Of a stretch of DNA of 64,000 bases, positions 25,143 to 34,267 are shown piece by piece. The notes under the pieces were generated by a model. The model saw only the letters and a program-made list of their open reading frames with translations. It did no database searches and was not told the origin of the DNA. Both the position numbers and the translations under genes were made by a program. The stretch is taken from positions 1 through 64,000 of the forward strand of contig CABZTD010000006.1 of the NCBI GenBank assembly GCA_902528515.1, written 5' to 3'. How positions within the stretch are numbered: position 1 is the stretch's first letter; each line of letters starts with the position of its first letter. This DNA is from K189A clade bacterium. Lineage in GTDB: Bacteria; Pseudomonadota; Gammaproteobacteria; Pseudomonadales; Azotimanducaceae.

Positions 25143-26189
25143 TTAGAGCGAATCAACCAGGTTTCGCAGAGCTTCGCATTGTGCTGTCCTTTGCGCCGCA
25201 TCGGTGCCAACAAAATTGACATTCAGAGAAGTTACTCCGGACTCGCGCAGGGCGTAGAGCCGCTCTTTTACGAAACCCTCGGGTCCAATCAGCGAACTCT
25301 TCGCCAGATAGTCTTCGGGAATGGCCGCTTCAGCGGCTTTCTTGTCGCCAGCCAAATATAGGTCTTGGATAATTTTTGCCTCAGCTTCGTACCCGCTTTT
25401 GGCGAAAATATCGTTATAGAAGTTTTTCGAGCGAGCGCCCATGCCGCCAACATAGAGGGCTGCTCCGGGCCGGCCCCTGTCGCGCAGAGGTTCTGTGCCA
25501 TCGCCAATGGCAACGGTGCCGCCAGCATAGACGTCCAATGGCGCACGACTACTGTCTCGCAACTTTGCACCCTTGCGTAGTGAATCACCCCACACTGCGT
25601 CCGCAGCCTCCGCCGTATAAAAGGCGGGCAACCAAGCATCGGCAAGTTCGGCCGTGGCAGCCACACTTGTCGGTCCTAAGGAGGCAATGGCAATCGGGAT
25701 GTCGCTGCGCACGGGGTGATTAATCAGCTTCAAAGGTTTGGCTAAACCGGTACCCCGATCCTGCGGTAAGGGAATTTGATAGTGGTCACCCATGTGCTGA
25801 ACTTTTTCGCGGCGCCAAACTTGCCGACAAATCTCAATAACTTCCCGGGTACGGGCCACGGGGGCAACATAGGGGACGCCATGAAAGCCCTCAATGACCT
25901 GCGGCCCCGAAGCGCCAAGACCCAGCATTGCACGACCATCTGATAGGTAATCGATGCCGGCTGCGGTCATCGCCAGAAGGCTTGGAGTGCGGCTGTATAT
26001 CGGCAAAATTCCTGATGCGATGGTGACGCGCTGGGTTTGCGCTGCTAAATAGCCCATCGCGGACGGGGCATCAAAGGAATAGGCTTCAGGCACCCAGACA
26101 ACGTCCAGACCGGCTTGCTCTAGGTCTTTAATCTCTGCGACGGCCTCTTTGAATCCGCCGGCATAATTGATCAGGGTAGAAATCTTCAC
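25143..26189 (-). CDS. LLM-class flavin/F420-dependent oxidoreductase
   Basis: This 348-residue TIM-barrel protein belongs to the bacterial luciferase-like family. It reads MKISTLINYAGGFKEAVAEI, DVVWVPEAYSFDAPSAMGYL, TIASGILPIYSRTPSLLAMT and GRAMLGLGASGPQVIEGFHG. The last two are the core signature of the F420-dependent subgroup. In a gammaproteobacterium it may use FMN or an F420 relative; the sequence does not decide. The start is GTG. It is convergent with tesB and divergent from the M20 peptidase gene. Confidence 0.85.
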   Translation of the reverse strand: MKISTLINYAGGFKEAVAEIKDLEQAGLDVVWVPEAYSFDAPSAMGYLAAQTQRVTIASGILPIYSRTPSLLAMTAAGIDYLSDGRAMLGLGASGPQVIEGFHGVPYVAPVARTREVIEICRQVWRREKVQHMGDHYQIPLPQDRGTGLAKPLKLINHPVRSDIPIAIASLGPTSVAATAELADAWLPAFYTAEAADAVWGDSLRKGAKLRDSSRAPLDVYAGGTVAIGDGTEPLRDRGRPGAALYVGGMGARSKNFYNDIFAKSGYEAEAKIIQDLYLAGDKKAAEAAIPEDYLAKSSLIGPEGFVKERLYALRESGVTSLNVNFVGTDAAQRTAQCEALRNLVDSL

Positions 26190-26290
26190 GGAATGCTCTA
26201 GCTATTTGGGTTGCCAGATTATGGCGAATTCGGCATCTTCTGCGATAGATTTTTCACCCCTCCCTTTTTTTGTTGAGGACCCTTTGCGAT

Positions 26291-27700
26291 ATGAAGAAGC
26301 GTAGAACGCAGCTTCTATCCTGTGGCACTGTGTTGCTGCTCATAGCGTCGATGTCGACGAGAGCGATAGATATAGAGCCCTTTGTGCAGCAGGCAGCAAC
26401 CAACTTAGTAGGTTATCTCCAAGTGGATACCATCAATCCGCCAGGGAACGAGTCTCGGGGAGTCGCTTACTTGGGCAATTTGCTGGACCAGGCTGGTATG
26501 CCATACGAGAGCGTCGAGTCTGCCCCGGGTCGCGGTAATTTGTGGGCGAGGCTACGGGGCACGCCAGATGCCGACGGCAACACCCAGCCAGCTCTTGTGC
26601 TTCTCCACCATATCGATGTGGTTCCCGCCAACGCCGCTTACTGGTCAGTTGATCCTCTTAGCGGTGAAGAAGTAGGTGGGTATATTTACGGCCGAGGAGC
26701 TATCGACACGAAGGGCCTTGGCATTGTTCAACTGCAGGCTTTTTTGGCCTTGGCTGCTAGCGAACAACCCCTGAATCGCGATGTTTGGTACATGGCTACG
26801 GCGGATGAGGAGGCCGGAGGCTTTTTTGGGGCCGGCTGGTTGGTCGAAAACCGCCCAGATCTGTTCGCTGATGTGGGCTATCTGTTAAATGAGGGTGGCT
26901 CTGGCCGGCGCTTTGAACAGGGTGTAGCCGTTATGGTGGAGGTTACACAAAAAGTGCCTCTGTGGTTGCGGTTGACCGCCTCAGGGCGCCCCGGACATGG
27001 TTCAGCGCCCCAGGTCACCACCTCGGTGACTCGTCTGATACGCGGACTTGAGCGCGTCAGACAAACCGAATTTCCTGTGAATGTGGTACCCGCAGTTGCG
27101 GCAATGTTTGAGGGGCTTGCACCTTATCAAGATACCGCGAATCGTGGCCAATACGCGAGCATTGCTCAAGCCGCTAACGATTCTAATTATCTTCTCAGTC
27201 TGCGTTTGCAAAATCCGGGTGCCCACGCCCTACTTCGTAACACCTGCTCAATTACGCGCCTGATCGGTAGCAGCAAAATTAACGTCGTGCCTGCAGAGTC
27301 GTCTGCAGAACTAGATTGCCGACTCCTGCCGGATCAAGACCCGGAGCAATTTCTGACCCAGCTCAGACAAATCATTAACGATGAACAAATCGTGATCGAA
27401 AAAATAATGGGCTTCACGCCCGCAAACAGCCGTACGGATACGCCCCTCTTTCGCGCTTTAGAAAATGTGGCGCGTGAACAACACGGAGCACAGCTGATAC
27501 CGACGGTTGCCGGTGGCTTTACCGACTCGCATTTTTTCCGGGATTTAGGCATCACCAGCTATGGTTATTCACCTTTTGTCTTTGCGCCGTCGGAGTTTAC
27601 GGGTGTGCATGGAAACAACGAGCGCATCAGCGTTGAGAATATGACTGAAGGAGTTGTCACTTTTTATAAGCTGTTGCAGGAATTTACCGTTAGGCAATAG
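26291..27700 (+). CDS. Secreted M20 family metallopeptidase
   Basis: This 469-residue zinc hydrolase has a cleavable signal peptide (LLSCGTVLLLIASMSTRA). Metal-binding and catalytic motifs are LLHHIDVV, IYGRGAIDTKGLG, ATADEEAGG, LLNEGGSG and the C-terminal GGFTDSHFFRDLG. The dimerisation domain starts around RPGHGSAPQ. ATG 26291 is chosen over TTG 26270 because GAGGA at 26275-26279 precedes it. It likely cleaves small peptides or acylated amino acids in the periplasm. The substrate is unknown. Confidence 0.88.
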   Translation: MKKRRTQLLSCGTVLLLIASMSTRAIDIEPFVQQAATNLVGYLQVDTINPPGNESRGVAYLGNLLDQAGMPYESVESAPGRGNLWARLRGTPDADGNTQPALVLLHHIDVVPANAAYWSVDPLSGEEVGGYIYGRGAIDTKGLGIVQLQAFLALAASEQPLNRDVWYMATADEEAGGFFGAGWLVENRPDLFADVGYLLNEGGSGRRFEQGVAVMVEVTQKVPLWLRLTASGRPGHGSAPQVTTSVTRLIRGLERVRQTEFPVNVVPAVAAMFEGLAPYQDTANRGQYASIAQAANDSNYLLSLRLQNPGAHALLRNTCSITRLIGSSKINVVPAESSAELDCRLLPDQDPEQFLTQLRQIINDEQIVIEKIMGFTPANSRTDTPLFRALENVAREQHGAQLIPTVAGGFTDSHFFRDLGITSYGYSPFVFAPSEFTGVHGNNERISVENMTEGVVTFYKLLQEFTVRQ

Positions 27701-27738
27701 GCCTAAGATGTTACTTACGATCTTGATTGGGGTGAGCA

Positions 27739-28941
27739 GTGGAAATCAAAGAATCACAGTATAACTTTTCTGAGATGCATCAACGCATGCAGTTTTATGT
27801 CGACGCAGGCATCTTGCCCTGTTGTGCTACTGCAGTTTTTAAAGGCACGGATCTGGTAGATCATCAGACCTTTGGATTCATGGACCTCGAGACCCGAGAG
27901 CCACTGCGAGACGATGCAATCTATCGCATGGCGTCGAATACAAAGCTAGTGACTTCGGTTGCGCTGATGATGCTCCAAGAGGTAGGCCTGTTTGATTTAG
28001 ACGACCCGTTAGCCAAATTCATGCCAGAATTTGGTGAAATGCAGGTGTTGCAGCCACACGCGACGACCGAGGCTGACGTCCATCGAGCAAAAACTTTGAT
28101 CAGCATTAGGCACTTGCTTAGTCATAGCGCCGGTCTTAGCTATGGGTTCGTCGAACCTGATTCTGTTATCGATCAATGCTATTTGAACGATGGTATTAAT
28201 GGTCTTGGTGAAAAAGATATCGACCTAGAGGGGTTTTGCGCCCGCATTGCAAAACTTCCTCTGGCTTTCGAACCGGGGACGAGCTGGCGATATTCTTTCG
28301 CAACAGATGTTTGTGCTCGTTTGGTCGAGGTGCTCTCAGGTCAATCTTTTGATGCGTTTTTACGACAGCGTATTTTTGAACCACTGGGCATGGTGGATAC
28401 AGACTTCTGGGTTCCACAAGAGAAAGCACATCGCCTGATAACCATGTATTCACCGGAAGATTTATTCGACCCGATGAAGCCTGGCCTAAACAAGGCAGGC
28501 GATTGGATTACGGGACCGTATCGTGCCCGCCCAAAAATGTTGAGTGGCGGCGGTGGACTCGTTTCTACGGTGGCCGATTACTCAGCCTTTTTACGCATGA
28601 TCGTTAACGACGGTGAATGGTCTGGAGCGCAACTACTCAAGCCAGAGACTCTGAAATTAATGCGCAGCAATCACTTGGCTGATGGGGTACAGGTCGCCTT
28701 CCCCATGTGGGCTATGCCGGGTACTGTTTTTGGACTGGGCTTCGCCGTTAAAAACAAACTTCAGCCCAATGACCCTCCAGCAGCCCTGGGCGAGTACCAT
28801 TGGGGCGGCCTGGCAGGCACACATAGCTGGATGGCGCCTGAAGCAGATCTCACCGGATTCTGTCTAACACAGCGTATGCCAGGGTTTTGGCATCCCTTTA
28901 GCTCTGACTTTAGGTCGCTGACGTACGCAGCGGCAAGTTGA
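27739..28941 (+). CDS. Serine hydrolase of the beta-lactamase class C/EstB family
   Basis: This 400-residue protein has the penicillin-binding-like fold. The SxxK motif lies in YRMASNTKLVTSVALMML, the second-motif tyrosine is in WRYSFATDV, and the third motif corresponds to WGGLAGTHSW. It also has ISIRHLLSHSAGLSYGF. There is no signal peptide, so it is likely cytoplasmic and an esterase rather than a beta-lactamase. The start is GTG. It follows the M20 peptidase gene by 38 bases and may be co-transcribed. Confidence 0.85.
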   Translation: MEIKESQYNFSEMHQRMQFYVDAGILPCCATAVFKGTDLVDHQTFGFMDLETREPLRDDAIYRMASNTKLVTSVALMMLQEVGLFDLDDPLAKFMPEFGEMQVLQPHATTEADVHRAKTLISIRHLLSHSAGLSYGFVEPDSVIDQCYLNDGINGLGEKDIDLEGFCARIAKLPLAFEPGTSWRYSFATDVCARLVEVLSGQSFDAFLRQRIFEPLGMVDTDFWVPQEKAHRLITMYSPEDLFDPMKPGLNKAGDWITGPYRARPKMLSGGGGLVSTVADYSAFLRMIVNDGEWSGAQLLKPETLKLMRSNHLADGVQVAFPMWAMPGTVFGLGFAVKNKLQPNDPPAALGEYHWGGLAGTHSWMAPEADLTGFCLTQRMPGFWHPFSSDFRSLTYAAAS

Positions 28942-29029
28942 CCTAGAGAAAGAGCGCATCCATGACACTGCATAGCGGGTTAGTCGATAATGCCGCTGCT
29001 TTTTGCAAACAAAACTTCCGGGAGAACTC

Positions 29030-30040
29030 GTGTCCGACGCTACTGAGCGAACAGCTGGAGAGAAATCAAAAACCGGTCTGAGCTGGCTCTTTAAAGTGGG
29101 AACCTGGGCGCTGACATTACTGTGCTTCTACTTGGTTTTTAATCGGACAGAAGCCACCGCCGCCCTGGAAGGCCTGACCGTCGCAGAGTATTTGTTGCGC
29201 TTTTTTCAGGATGCGGATTGGACAGCCTGGTTAATGGTGATGATCCCCTATTCGTTGTTTTTCTTTAGTGTCGACTCTCACGCAAGTTGGCGCGCTATTC
29301 GCTGGTTCAATGCGCCTCAGCTGCGCCTGGTTCAGGTGCTGCCGATTCGCGCAAGCGCCTATATTTTGTCCCTGGTCAACGAACAAGTCGGCAAGGGTGC
29401 GATGTCCCTCTATCTCGCCAGACGCCACGACGTACCCGGATGGCAGGCACTGTCTACCATGGTAATGCTCGGTCTGATGGAGATTTATCAGCTGTTGTTT
29501 TTTTCAGGCATTGGCGTGTTGATTTATTACAGCTTGGTTCAGGAGGCATCTTCTCAAATTCGTCTAGATGTAATTTTGCCCACGGTTTTCGCTATCGCAT
29601 TTTGTTATCTACCCGTTCACATTCTCTTTTTTAAAGGGGTTTTTGGGGAATTCTCGAAAATCCGTAATGCCCAGATATTTCGCGCGTTTCGTCAGGCACG
29701 CCCCATTCATTATTTGTTACTGCTGCTTTTTAAAGCGCCAAATTTGCTCGGCGCAGTAATGGTTTATACGTTCGCGCTGCAACTATTTAACGTTGATGTA
29801 GGATTCGGGCAGATGCTTGCCTTCTTGCCCGTAATCTTCCTCGCCGCTGCGCTACCGCTGCCGTTTCATGCAGGAGCGCTACTGCTGTGGACCGTGCTTT
29901 TCCCTGAGTTTCCAGAGGTGGGCGTGTTTAGCCTGATCATGCACACTTTCTTTGTGCTGTTTAACGCGGCAATAGGCGTGGTTTTTCTGCCAAAAGCCAA
30001 TGCGGAGCTTTTTGATCGCGCCAACGCCAAAGGCAGCTAG
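29030..30040 (+). CDS. Polytopic membrane protein, possibly LPG synthase transmembrane/flippase-like
   Basis: This 336-residue protein has about seven or eight hydrophobic helices, including VGTWALTLLCFYLVF, WLMVMIPYSLFFFSV, LGLMEIYQLLFFSGIGVLIY and the C-terminal LIMHTFFVLFNAAIGVVFLP. Its general build resembles the transmembrane domain of lysylphosphatidylglycerol synthase-type proteins, but I see no decisive motif. GTG 29030 is chosen because GGGAGAA precedes it; TTG 29003 would be upstream of that site. It ends in the same CTAG as the convergent phosphatidyltransferase-like gene. Confidence 0.6.
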   Translation: MSDATERTAGEKSKTGLSWLFKVGTWALTLLCFYLVFNRTEATAALEGLTVAEYLLRFFQDADWTAWLMVMIPYSLFFFSVDSHASWRAIRWFNAPQLRLVQVLPIRASAYILSLVNEQVGKGAMSLYLARRHDVPGWQALSTMVMLGLMEIYQLLFFSGIGVLIYYSLVQEASSQIRLDVILPTVFAIAFCYLPVHILFFKGVFGEFSKIRNAQIFRAFRQARPIHYLLLLLFKAPNLLGAVMVYTFALQLFNVDVGFGQMLAFLPVIFLAAALPLPFHAGALLLWTVLFPEFPEVGVFSLIMHTFFVLFNAAIGVVFLPKANAELFDRANAKGS

Positions 30041-30669
30041 TGCGCGTTTAAGCGGTGTACGATGACATGCCGTAAACGGTCGACCATTGAGATGAGCGTA
30101 CTGGCCAGCAGTAGCCAAGCCACTGCCCGAAGCGCGTTATGCGAGGCGCCCCCTAGCTCTTGCAGTATGGGCAGCGCTGCGGGGCCGAGCAGGCTGGTGC
30201 TTAGAAGCGTTTGGTATCCGATGGCGGTGCTCACAAGAGCGTAGTACCCAATACCATTGTATTTGCCCAATTTGCTTGTGCGCAGCTGGTGGCCGCGCAG
30301 TGAATTTGAATCCAATGTGTACTGAAGGAAAGCGATACCGATTACGGGCCACAGCCACGGGTTAATTAGGCCAACAGCAGCTAATGCCCAGGCGCCAGTG
30401 CTCACAAAAATAGCGTCTGTGGCGTGATCAAAGAGGCCTCCAAACGTAGATGCGGTACCTTGGTTCCTCGCGAGCTTGCCATCTAATACATCGGAAGTGA
30501 TGGCGGCAACCATGGTAAACGTAGCGAGCCACCAGTGACCGTGGGTAATGCTCCAACCTAGCACTGGCGCCAACATTAGCCTGATTATGGTCACGCTGTT
30601 GGCGGTGTTCACAAAAGATCTTCGCGCAGTCAAAGGAGGTTTTTTTGAACTTTGATTTTTTAAGTGCAT
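30037..30669 (-). CDS. CDP-alcohol phosphatidyltransferase family protein
   Basis: This 210-residue integral membrane enzyme has the complete family signature in SDVLDGKLARNQ and then FGGLFDHATD, which fits DxxDGxxARx8GxxxDxxxD. Several helices follow. Family members swap CMP from a CDP-alcohol for another alcohol when making phospholipids, as PgsA or PssA do. The acceptor is not identifiable here. Its stop codon shares the CTAG tetranucleotide with the convergent membrane protein gene. Confidence 0.85.
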   Translation of the reverse strand: MHLKNQSSKKPPLTARRSFVNTANSVTIIRLMLAPVLGWSITHGHWWLATFTMVAAITSDVLDGKLARNQGTASTFGGLFDHATDAIFVSTGAWALAAVGLINPWLWPVIGIAFLQYTLDSNSLRGHQLRTSKLGKYNGIGYYALVSTAIGYQTLLSTSLLGPAALPILQELGGASHNALRAVAWLLLASTLISMVDRLRHVIVHRLNAH

Positions 30670-30724
30670 GCTGCGAGCAAGCTCCCGACTGGGATATCAG
30701 CTGTGCGCACTGACCAAATGCGTC

Positions 30725-31192
30725 TTAGTCTGGCGCGGCAGTCAATTGATAAAACGCTCCATCTCCCTCAAGTATCTCGGGATCGAGATCATACTTGACG
30801 ATAAATTTCTGAGCGACTTCACTATTGGTTTGAGCATCTGTTACTCGTTTTGCATGAGCCCGATACAATGTGCCGTCGACGTCGAGGGTGACTCTGGGGT
30901 CTTTTTCTAAATTTTCAGCCCATTGGTTTGAACGTTTTGATGCCCCTACAAAGAACGATTCCTCGATACCGAGTCCCCAAATCGTAACGGAATAGGGGTC
31001 TGTTGGATTCGTTTCAAGCAGTACGTTCTCCACCTCCTCTGCGTGGCTCCAATCCTTTGGCCAGGGCTCGATTACTCCCTGCAGCTTTCCTCCGGGGATT
31101 GGTCCTAATGGAGCGCCGCAGGAGCTTAGCAGCATAGCGCTGGCAACCCAGAGCGGCACAGGACCAAGCGATAAAGATAAAAGGTTTTGCAT
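30725..31192 (-). CDS. Lipoprotein with a pyridoxamine-phosphate-oxidase-like split barrel
   Basis: This 155-residue protein has a lipobox (ASAMLLSSCGAP) after a hydrophobic signal, so it should be lipid-anchored. The rest reads YSVTIWGLGIEESFFVGASK, NQWAENLEKDPRVTLDVDG and AHAKRVTD, resembling the flavin-binding split-barrel family (PNPOx/DUF385 type). That fold is usually cytoplasmic, so an exported lipoprotein version is unusual. ATG 31192 is the likely start. Function is unknown. Confidence 0.65.
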   Translation of the reverse strand: MQNLLSLSLGPVPLWVASAMLLSSCGAPLGPIPGGKLQGVIEPWPKDWSHAEEVENVLLETNPTDPYSVTIWGLGIEESFFVGASKRSNQWAENLEKDPRVTLDVDGTLYRAHAKRVTDAQTNSEVAQKFIVKYDLDPEILEGDGAFYQLTAAPD

Positions 31193-31292
31193 CGACAAAT
31201 TTCCAAAGCAGGCTTCGAAGCGTAAGCCAATAACAATGTATCATTTCTCGAAGTTAATTGGACGATACGCCTCTAAGGCCCGGTGAGGAAAG

Positions 31293-32312
31293 ATGGCAGA
31301 AGACCCCACAACAATATCCGAAGAATCAGGCGAGAAGGCCATCGAAGATACAAGCCTTGATCGAGAATCAGTCGCCGAGGATGAAGCTTTGGACGAAGAG
31401 GAGCAGTTGCCAGAAAGTTGGTTTATCACTGGCGCTAATGGAAATCTTGGTCAGCGCTTGATCCGCAAATTGCTGTCTGAAGGAGCAGATGTAACGGCCG
31501 TGGTTCGCAGCACCCGCGCAGAGCGAGAACTTTCCCGGGCGGTCAACTTTAACAACAAGCTGCGCATCGAAGTGATCGACTACTCTGAAACGATTCTGCT
31601 AGGACAAGCGGCCTATGGCGCTCAATTTGCCGTACACCTTGTTGGGATTTTGAAGGCGACCAAGCATGCGACTTATGCGGCGGCTCACGAGGCAAGCTGC
31701 ACCTCTTTATCGCGCGCTCTTCAGGGCACATCAGTGGAGCATATTACATACTTATCGATCCTGGGCGCGAAGCCTTCGTCCCCCAATCCCTGTCTTGCCT
31801 CCAAGGGGCGTGCGGAGCGAATTCTATATCGAAGTGCCACGCCAGCCTGCACGCTACGTATACCCATGGTCATTGGTGAGCGTGATTACACCACTAAGAT
31901 GTTGGCGAAACGGGCGAGCCTCTCAACATCTTTCACGTTTCGAGCCAGCAGCCTGGAACAACCCATTTTTGCGGACGATGTGATTGAAGCGATCTGTAGT
32001 GCTGCGCGCTTGGGACTCGAGGGCGGCTTGAATTTGGCTGGCCCTGAAAGCCTAACCCGAGCACAACTTTACAGTCGGGCCGCTCAGGTCTTGGGAACCT
32101 CCACCAAGGCCAGATCCTTACCGATGTTTTTGGGGTACGCCATGGCGTGGATTCTGGAGCTTTTTATGGACGATCCGCCCGTGACTCGTGCCATGCTAGG
32201 CGTGCTTGATCACGACGACGATATTCAGGTCGACAAGGCATTGCGATTGCTGGAAATGGAAAAGCTCACGCCTTTGGACGTTATGTTAGGCAAGGCTTTA
32301 CCTCGCGCCTGA
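31293..32312 (+). CDS. NAD(P)-binding SDR/NmrA-like epimerase with acidic N-terminal extension
   Basis: This 339-residue protein has an atypical extended-SDR fold starting at about residue 46 (SWFITGANGNLGQRLIRKLL). It continues GADVTAVVRSTRAE, AVHLVGILKATKHATYAAAH and GLNLAGPESLTRAQ. It resembles the NDUFA9-like/NmrA group that often lacks the full YxxxK catalytic motif. The first 45 residues are strongly acidic (SLDRESVAEDEALDEEEQLP), an unusual extension. GAGGAAAG lies just before ATG 31293. Confidence 0.78.
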   Translation: MAEDPTTISEESGEKAIEDTSLDRESVAEDEALDEEEQLPESWFITGANGNLGQRLIRKLLSEGADVTAVVRSTRAERELSRAVNFNNKLRIEVIDYSETILLGQAAYGAQFAVHLVGILKATKHATYAAAHEASCTSLSRALQGTSVEHITYLSILGAKPSSPNPCLASKGRAERILYRSATPACTLRIPMVIGERDYTTKMLAKRASLSTSFTFRASSLEQPIFADDVIEAICSAARLGLEGGLNLAGPESLTRAQLYSRAAQVLGTSTKARSLPMFLGYAMAWILELFMDDPPVTRAMLGVLDHDDDIQVDKALRLLEMEKLTPLDVMLGKALPRA

Positions 32313-32324
32313 TTCCCCCAAAAA

Positions 32325-33434
32325 TTATGGTGACAAAGCCTTCGCGAGGAACGGCAAGCTTATATCCATTCGATGATCGATCCCGGAGTGAGTACCCGAA
32401 AATTCTTCGTAACGGTGGTCGATGCTGTGTTTGGTGAGCTGCAAGGAAAGCTGTCTCGAGCCAAAGTGGATGTGGAACTGATCGCGCCAGCCGCAATCAA
32501 TGTATAGGCCCCGAAGGTTTGTCAGCCTATGTTTGTTAGCCCGCACCATGTTGATCGGATCATGTTTTAACCATTGCCGCCAGCGCGCCTCTATGCGCGC
32601 TCCAGTGTGAAGATCATAAGGAAGGTAGAAACCGTTGGGCGCCGATGGCTCGGGATCGTAGGTCGCCGCCATCGCCAATAACATAAGCGCCATTATGTCG
32701 TTGCTGGACAGCGAGGCTTCTCCGTTAGGGGGAATCTCGGCAACATATTTTAAAAACCGCCGCACTCTTCCGTCGTCCTCACCGGGTACGAGTTGGCATG
32801 CAACCGACTGCTTGCCTTTTTTAAGGGCTGGTTTTGCATAGCCCTGTAGGTGCGTGAGAACAGCGGGCCACTCGGCGCCGTATACAAAATCGAAGTGGGA
32901 ATCGCCAGAGTGGTTTGCGATTGCCCCCCAAACATCTGAATGGCTCATGCCCATTCGCATGGCACCGAACCCGCCAGATGATTTTCCGAAGCAACCACGG
33001 TGATCGGCACTAGCCAAGGTCCGAAATTCGCTGTCGATTAGCGGGACTATTTCTTGGTTCAGATAATCTGCATATCGACCAATGGCGGATGAATTTATGT
33101 ATTGATTCCCCCCCAGACGGGTAAAGCAATCAGGAAACACAACTATTACGGGAGGCATGCGCTTCGTGCCTATTAATCGGTCGAGCTTTTCGGGCAGATT
33201 CTCATCGAAATTACGCCAATTGAGATGGCTTAAGCCGCTGCTCGTAAAACCAGCGAGATCGTAAAGCGTCACGTAGCGGCGAGAAGCGTTGCGTGCATTG
33301 TCGTAAGCGGCGGGCAAGTAGACCGAGACGTGCCGACGGTTAGGATCGCCAAGTGGGTTATTCTTGAGCACCTCTGATGTGTGTATGAGCGTGACGATGC
33401 GGCCGCTAGCGAATGAATTTGAGTTGTGTGCCAT
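32325..33434 (-). CDS. Putative esterase of the alpha/beta-hydrolase (EstD/S-formylglutathione hydrolase-like) fold
   Basis: This 369-residue protein begins with the pattern of the putative-esterase family (RHVSVYLPAAYDNARNASRR). It has VIVVFPDCFTRLGGNQYINS and the nucleophile elbow GCFGKSSGGFGAMRMGMSH (GKSSGG). A histidine near the C-terminus in EEFSGTHSGIDHR would complete the triad. No signal peptide is visible. It is divergent from the cytochrome gene at 33596 and convergent with the SDR gene. Confidence 0.8.
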   Translation of the reverse strand: MAHNSNSFASGRIVTLIHTSEVLKNNPLGDPNRRHVSVYLPAAYDNARNASRRYVTLYDLAGFTSSGLSHLNWRNFDENLPEKLDRLIGTKRMPPVIVVFPDCFTRLGGNQYINSSAIGRYADYLNQEIVPLIDSEFRTLASADHRGCFGKSSGGFGAMRMGMSHSDVWGAIANHSGDSHFDFVYGAEWPAVLTHLQGYAKPALKKGKQSVACQLVPGEDDGRVRRFLKYVAEIPPNGEASLSSNDIMALMLLAMAATYDPEPSAPNGFYLPYDLHTGARIEARWRQWLKHDPINMVRANKHRLTNLRGLYIDCGWRDQFHIHFGSRQLSLQLTKHSIDHRYEEFSGTHSGIDHRMDISLPFLAKALSP

Positions 33435-33595
33435 AGCTTTGTCCAGTTAAGCCAAGTTTTGTTAAGCAATGCCCAGGGTGCAGTGCTCTGCCACGCAGAC
33501 TATAGTTTGTTAGTGATCGAAGGGCGTTGGGAATCGGAATGTTCGGGAAATTTGGAGTAGTCGTGGGTCCAATTGGGCGAAAAAATGGCGGCAAG

Positions 33596-34240
33596 ATGGG
33601 CTGTGGTCCCCAACTACTCACAGCACTCTTGTTCGTGGTTAACACGTTAATCGCCTCATCAATATGCCAGGCATCTAAGTCGGCAGCTGGAGCTGGCTTG
33701 TATCCGGTCTGTACCTCCTGTCATGGGGCTGCTGGTCAAGGAAATCGTGGCATGAGCGGGCCTAAACTGGCGGGCCAACAAGGCTTTTACCTACTAAAGC
33801 AGATGCAGAATTTTCAATCTGGTGCGCGTGGTACGGCGCCGGGTGACGCCAAGGGTCGTCAGATGGCAGCGATGGCGAAGGGACCTAGGCTGTCATCGTT
33901 GGCAGCGCTAGAGAGCTTGGTCGCCTATATCGAATCATTGCCGGATAAAGCCGTAGCTCCCACCGTTCAGGGCGATGTACTGCGAGGAAAAAGTCTTTAC
34001 AGCACCTGTATCAGCTGTCACGGCGAGGCTGCCCAAGGACTAGAGACGATGGCTGCACCCAGACTGGCTGGACAAAGCGATTGGTACTTGGTGGACCAGC
34101 TGCGGAATTTTGCAAACGGCGAGCGCGGGTATGCACCAGGCGACTATGGTGGCCGGCAAATGAAGGCAATGATGTACGCGCTGTCCACGGAGACCGACTA
34201 CCGTGACGTCGTCGCCTACATCAATACTCTGACGCCGTAA
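33596..34240 (+). CDS. Second diheme cytochrome c4-like protein
   Basis: This 214-residue protein has a signal peptide (LLTALLFVVNTLIASSICQA) and two cytochrome c domains with PVCTSCHGAAGQ and TCISCHGEAAQG. Methionine-containing segments KGRQMAAMAKG and GRQMKAMMYA supply axial ligands. ATG 33596 gives a standard signal peptide; ATG 33539 would add 19 residues before it and cannot be excluded. It is a paralogue of the cytochrome at 22055. It precedes alr in the same direction. Confidence 0.9.
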   Translation: MGCGPQLLTALLFVVNTLIASSICQASKSAAGAGLYPVCTSCHGAAGQGNRGMSGPKLAGQQGFYLLKQMQNFQSGARGTAPGDAKGRQMAAMAKGPRLSSLAALESLVAYIESLPDKAVAPTVQGDVLRGKSLYSTCISCHGEAAQGLETMAAPRLAGQSDWYLVDQLRNFANGERGYAPGDYGGRQMKAMMYALSTETDYRDVVAYINTLTP

Positions 34241-34267
34241 CGTGCTGCCTAGCAATCCACAACGCCG

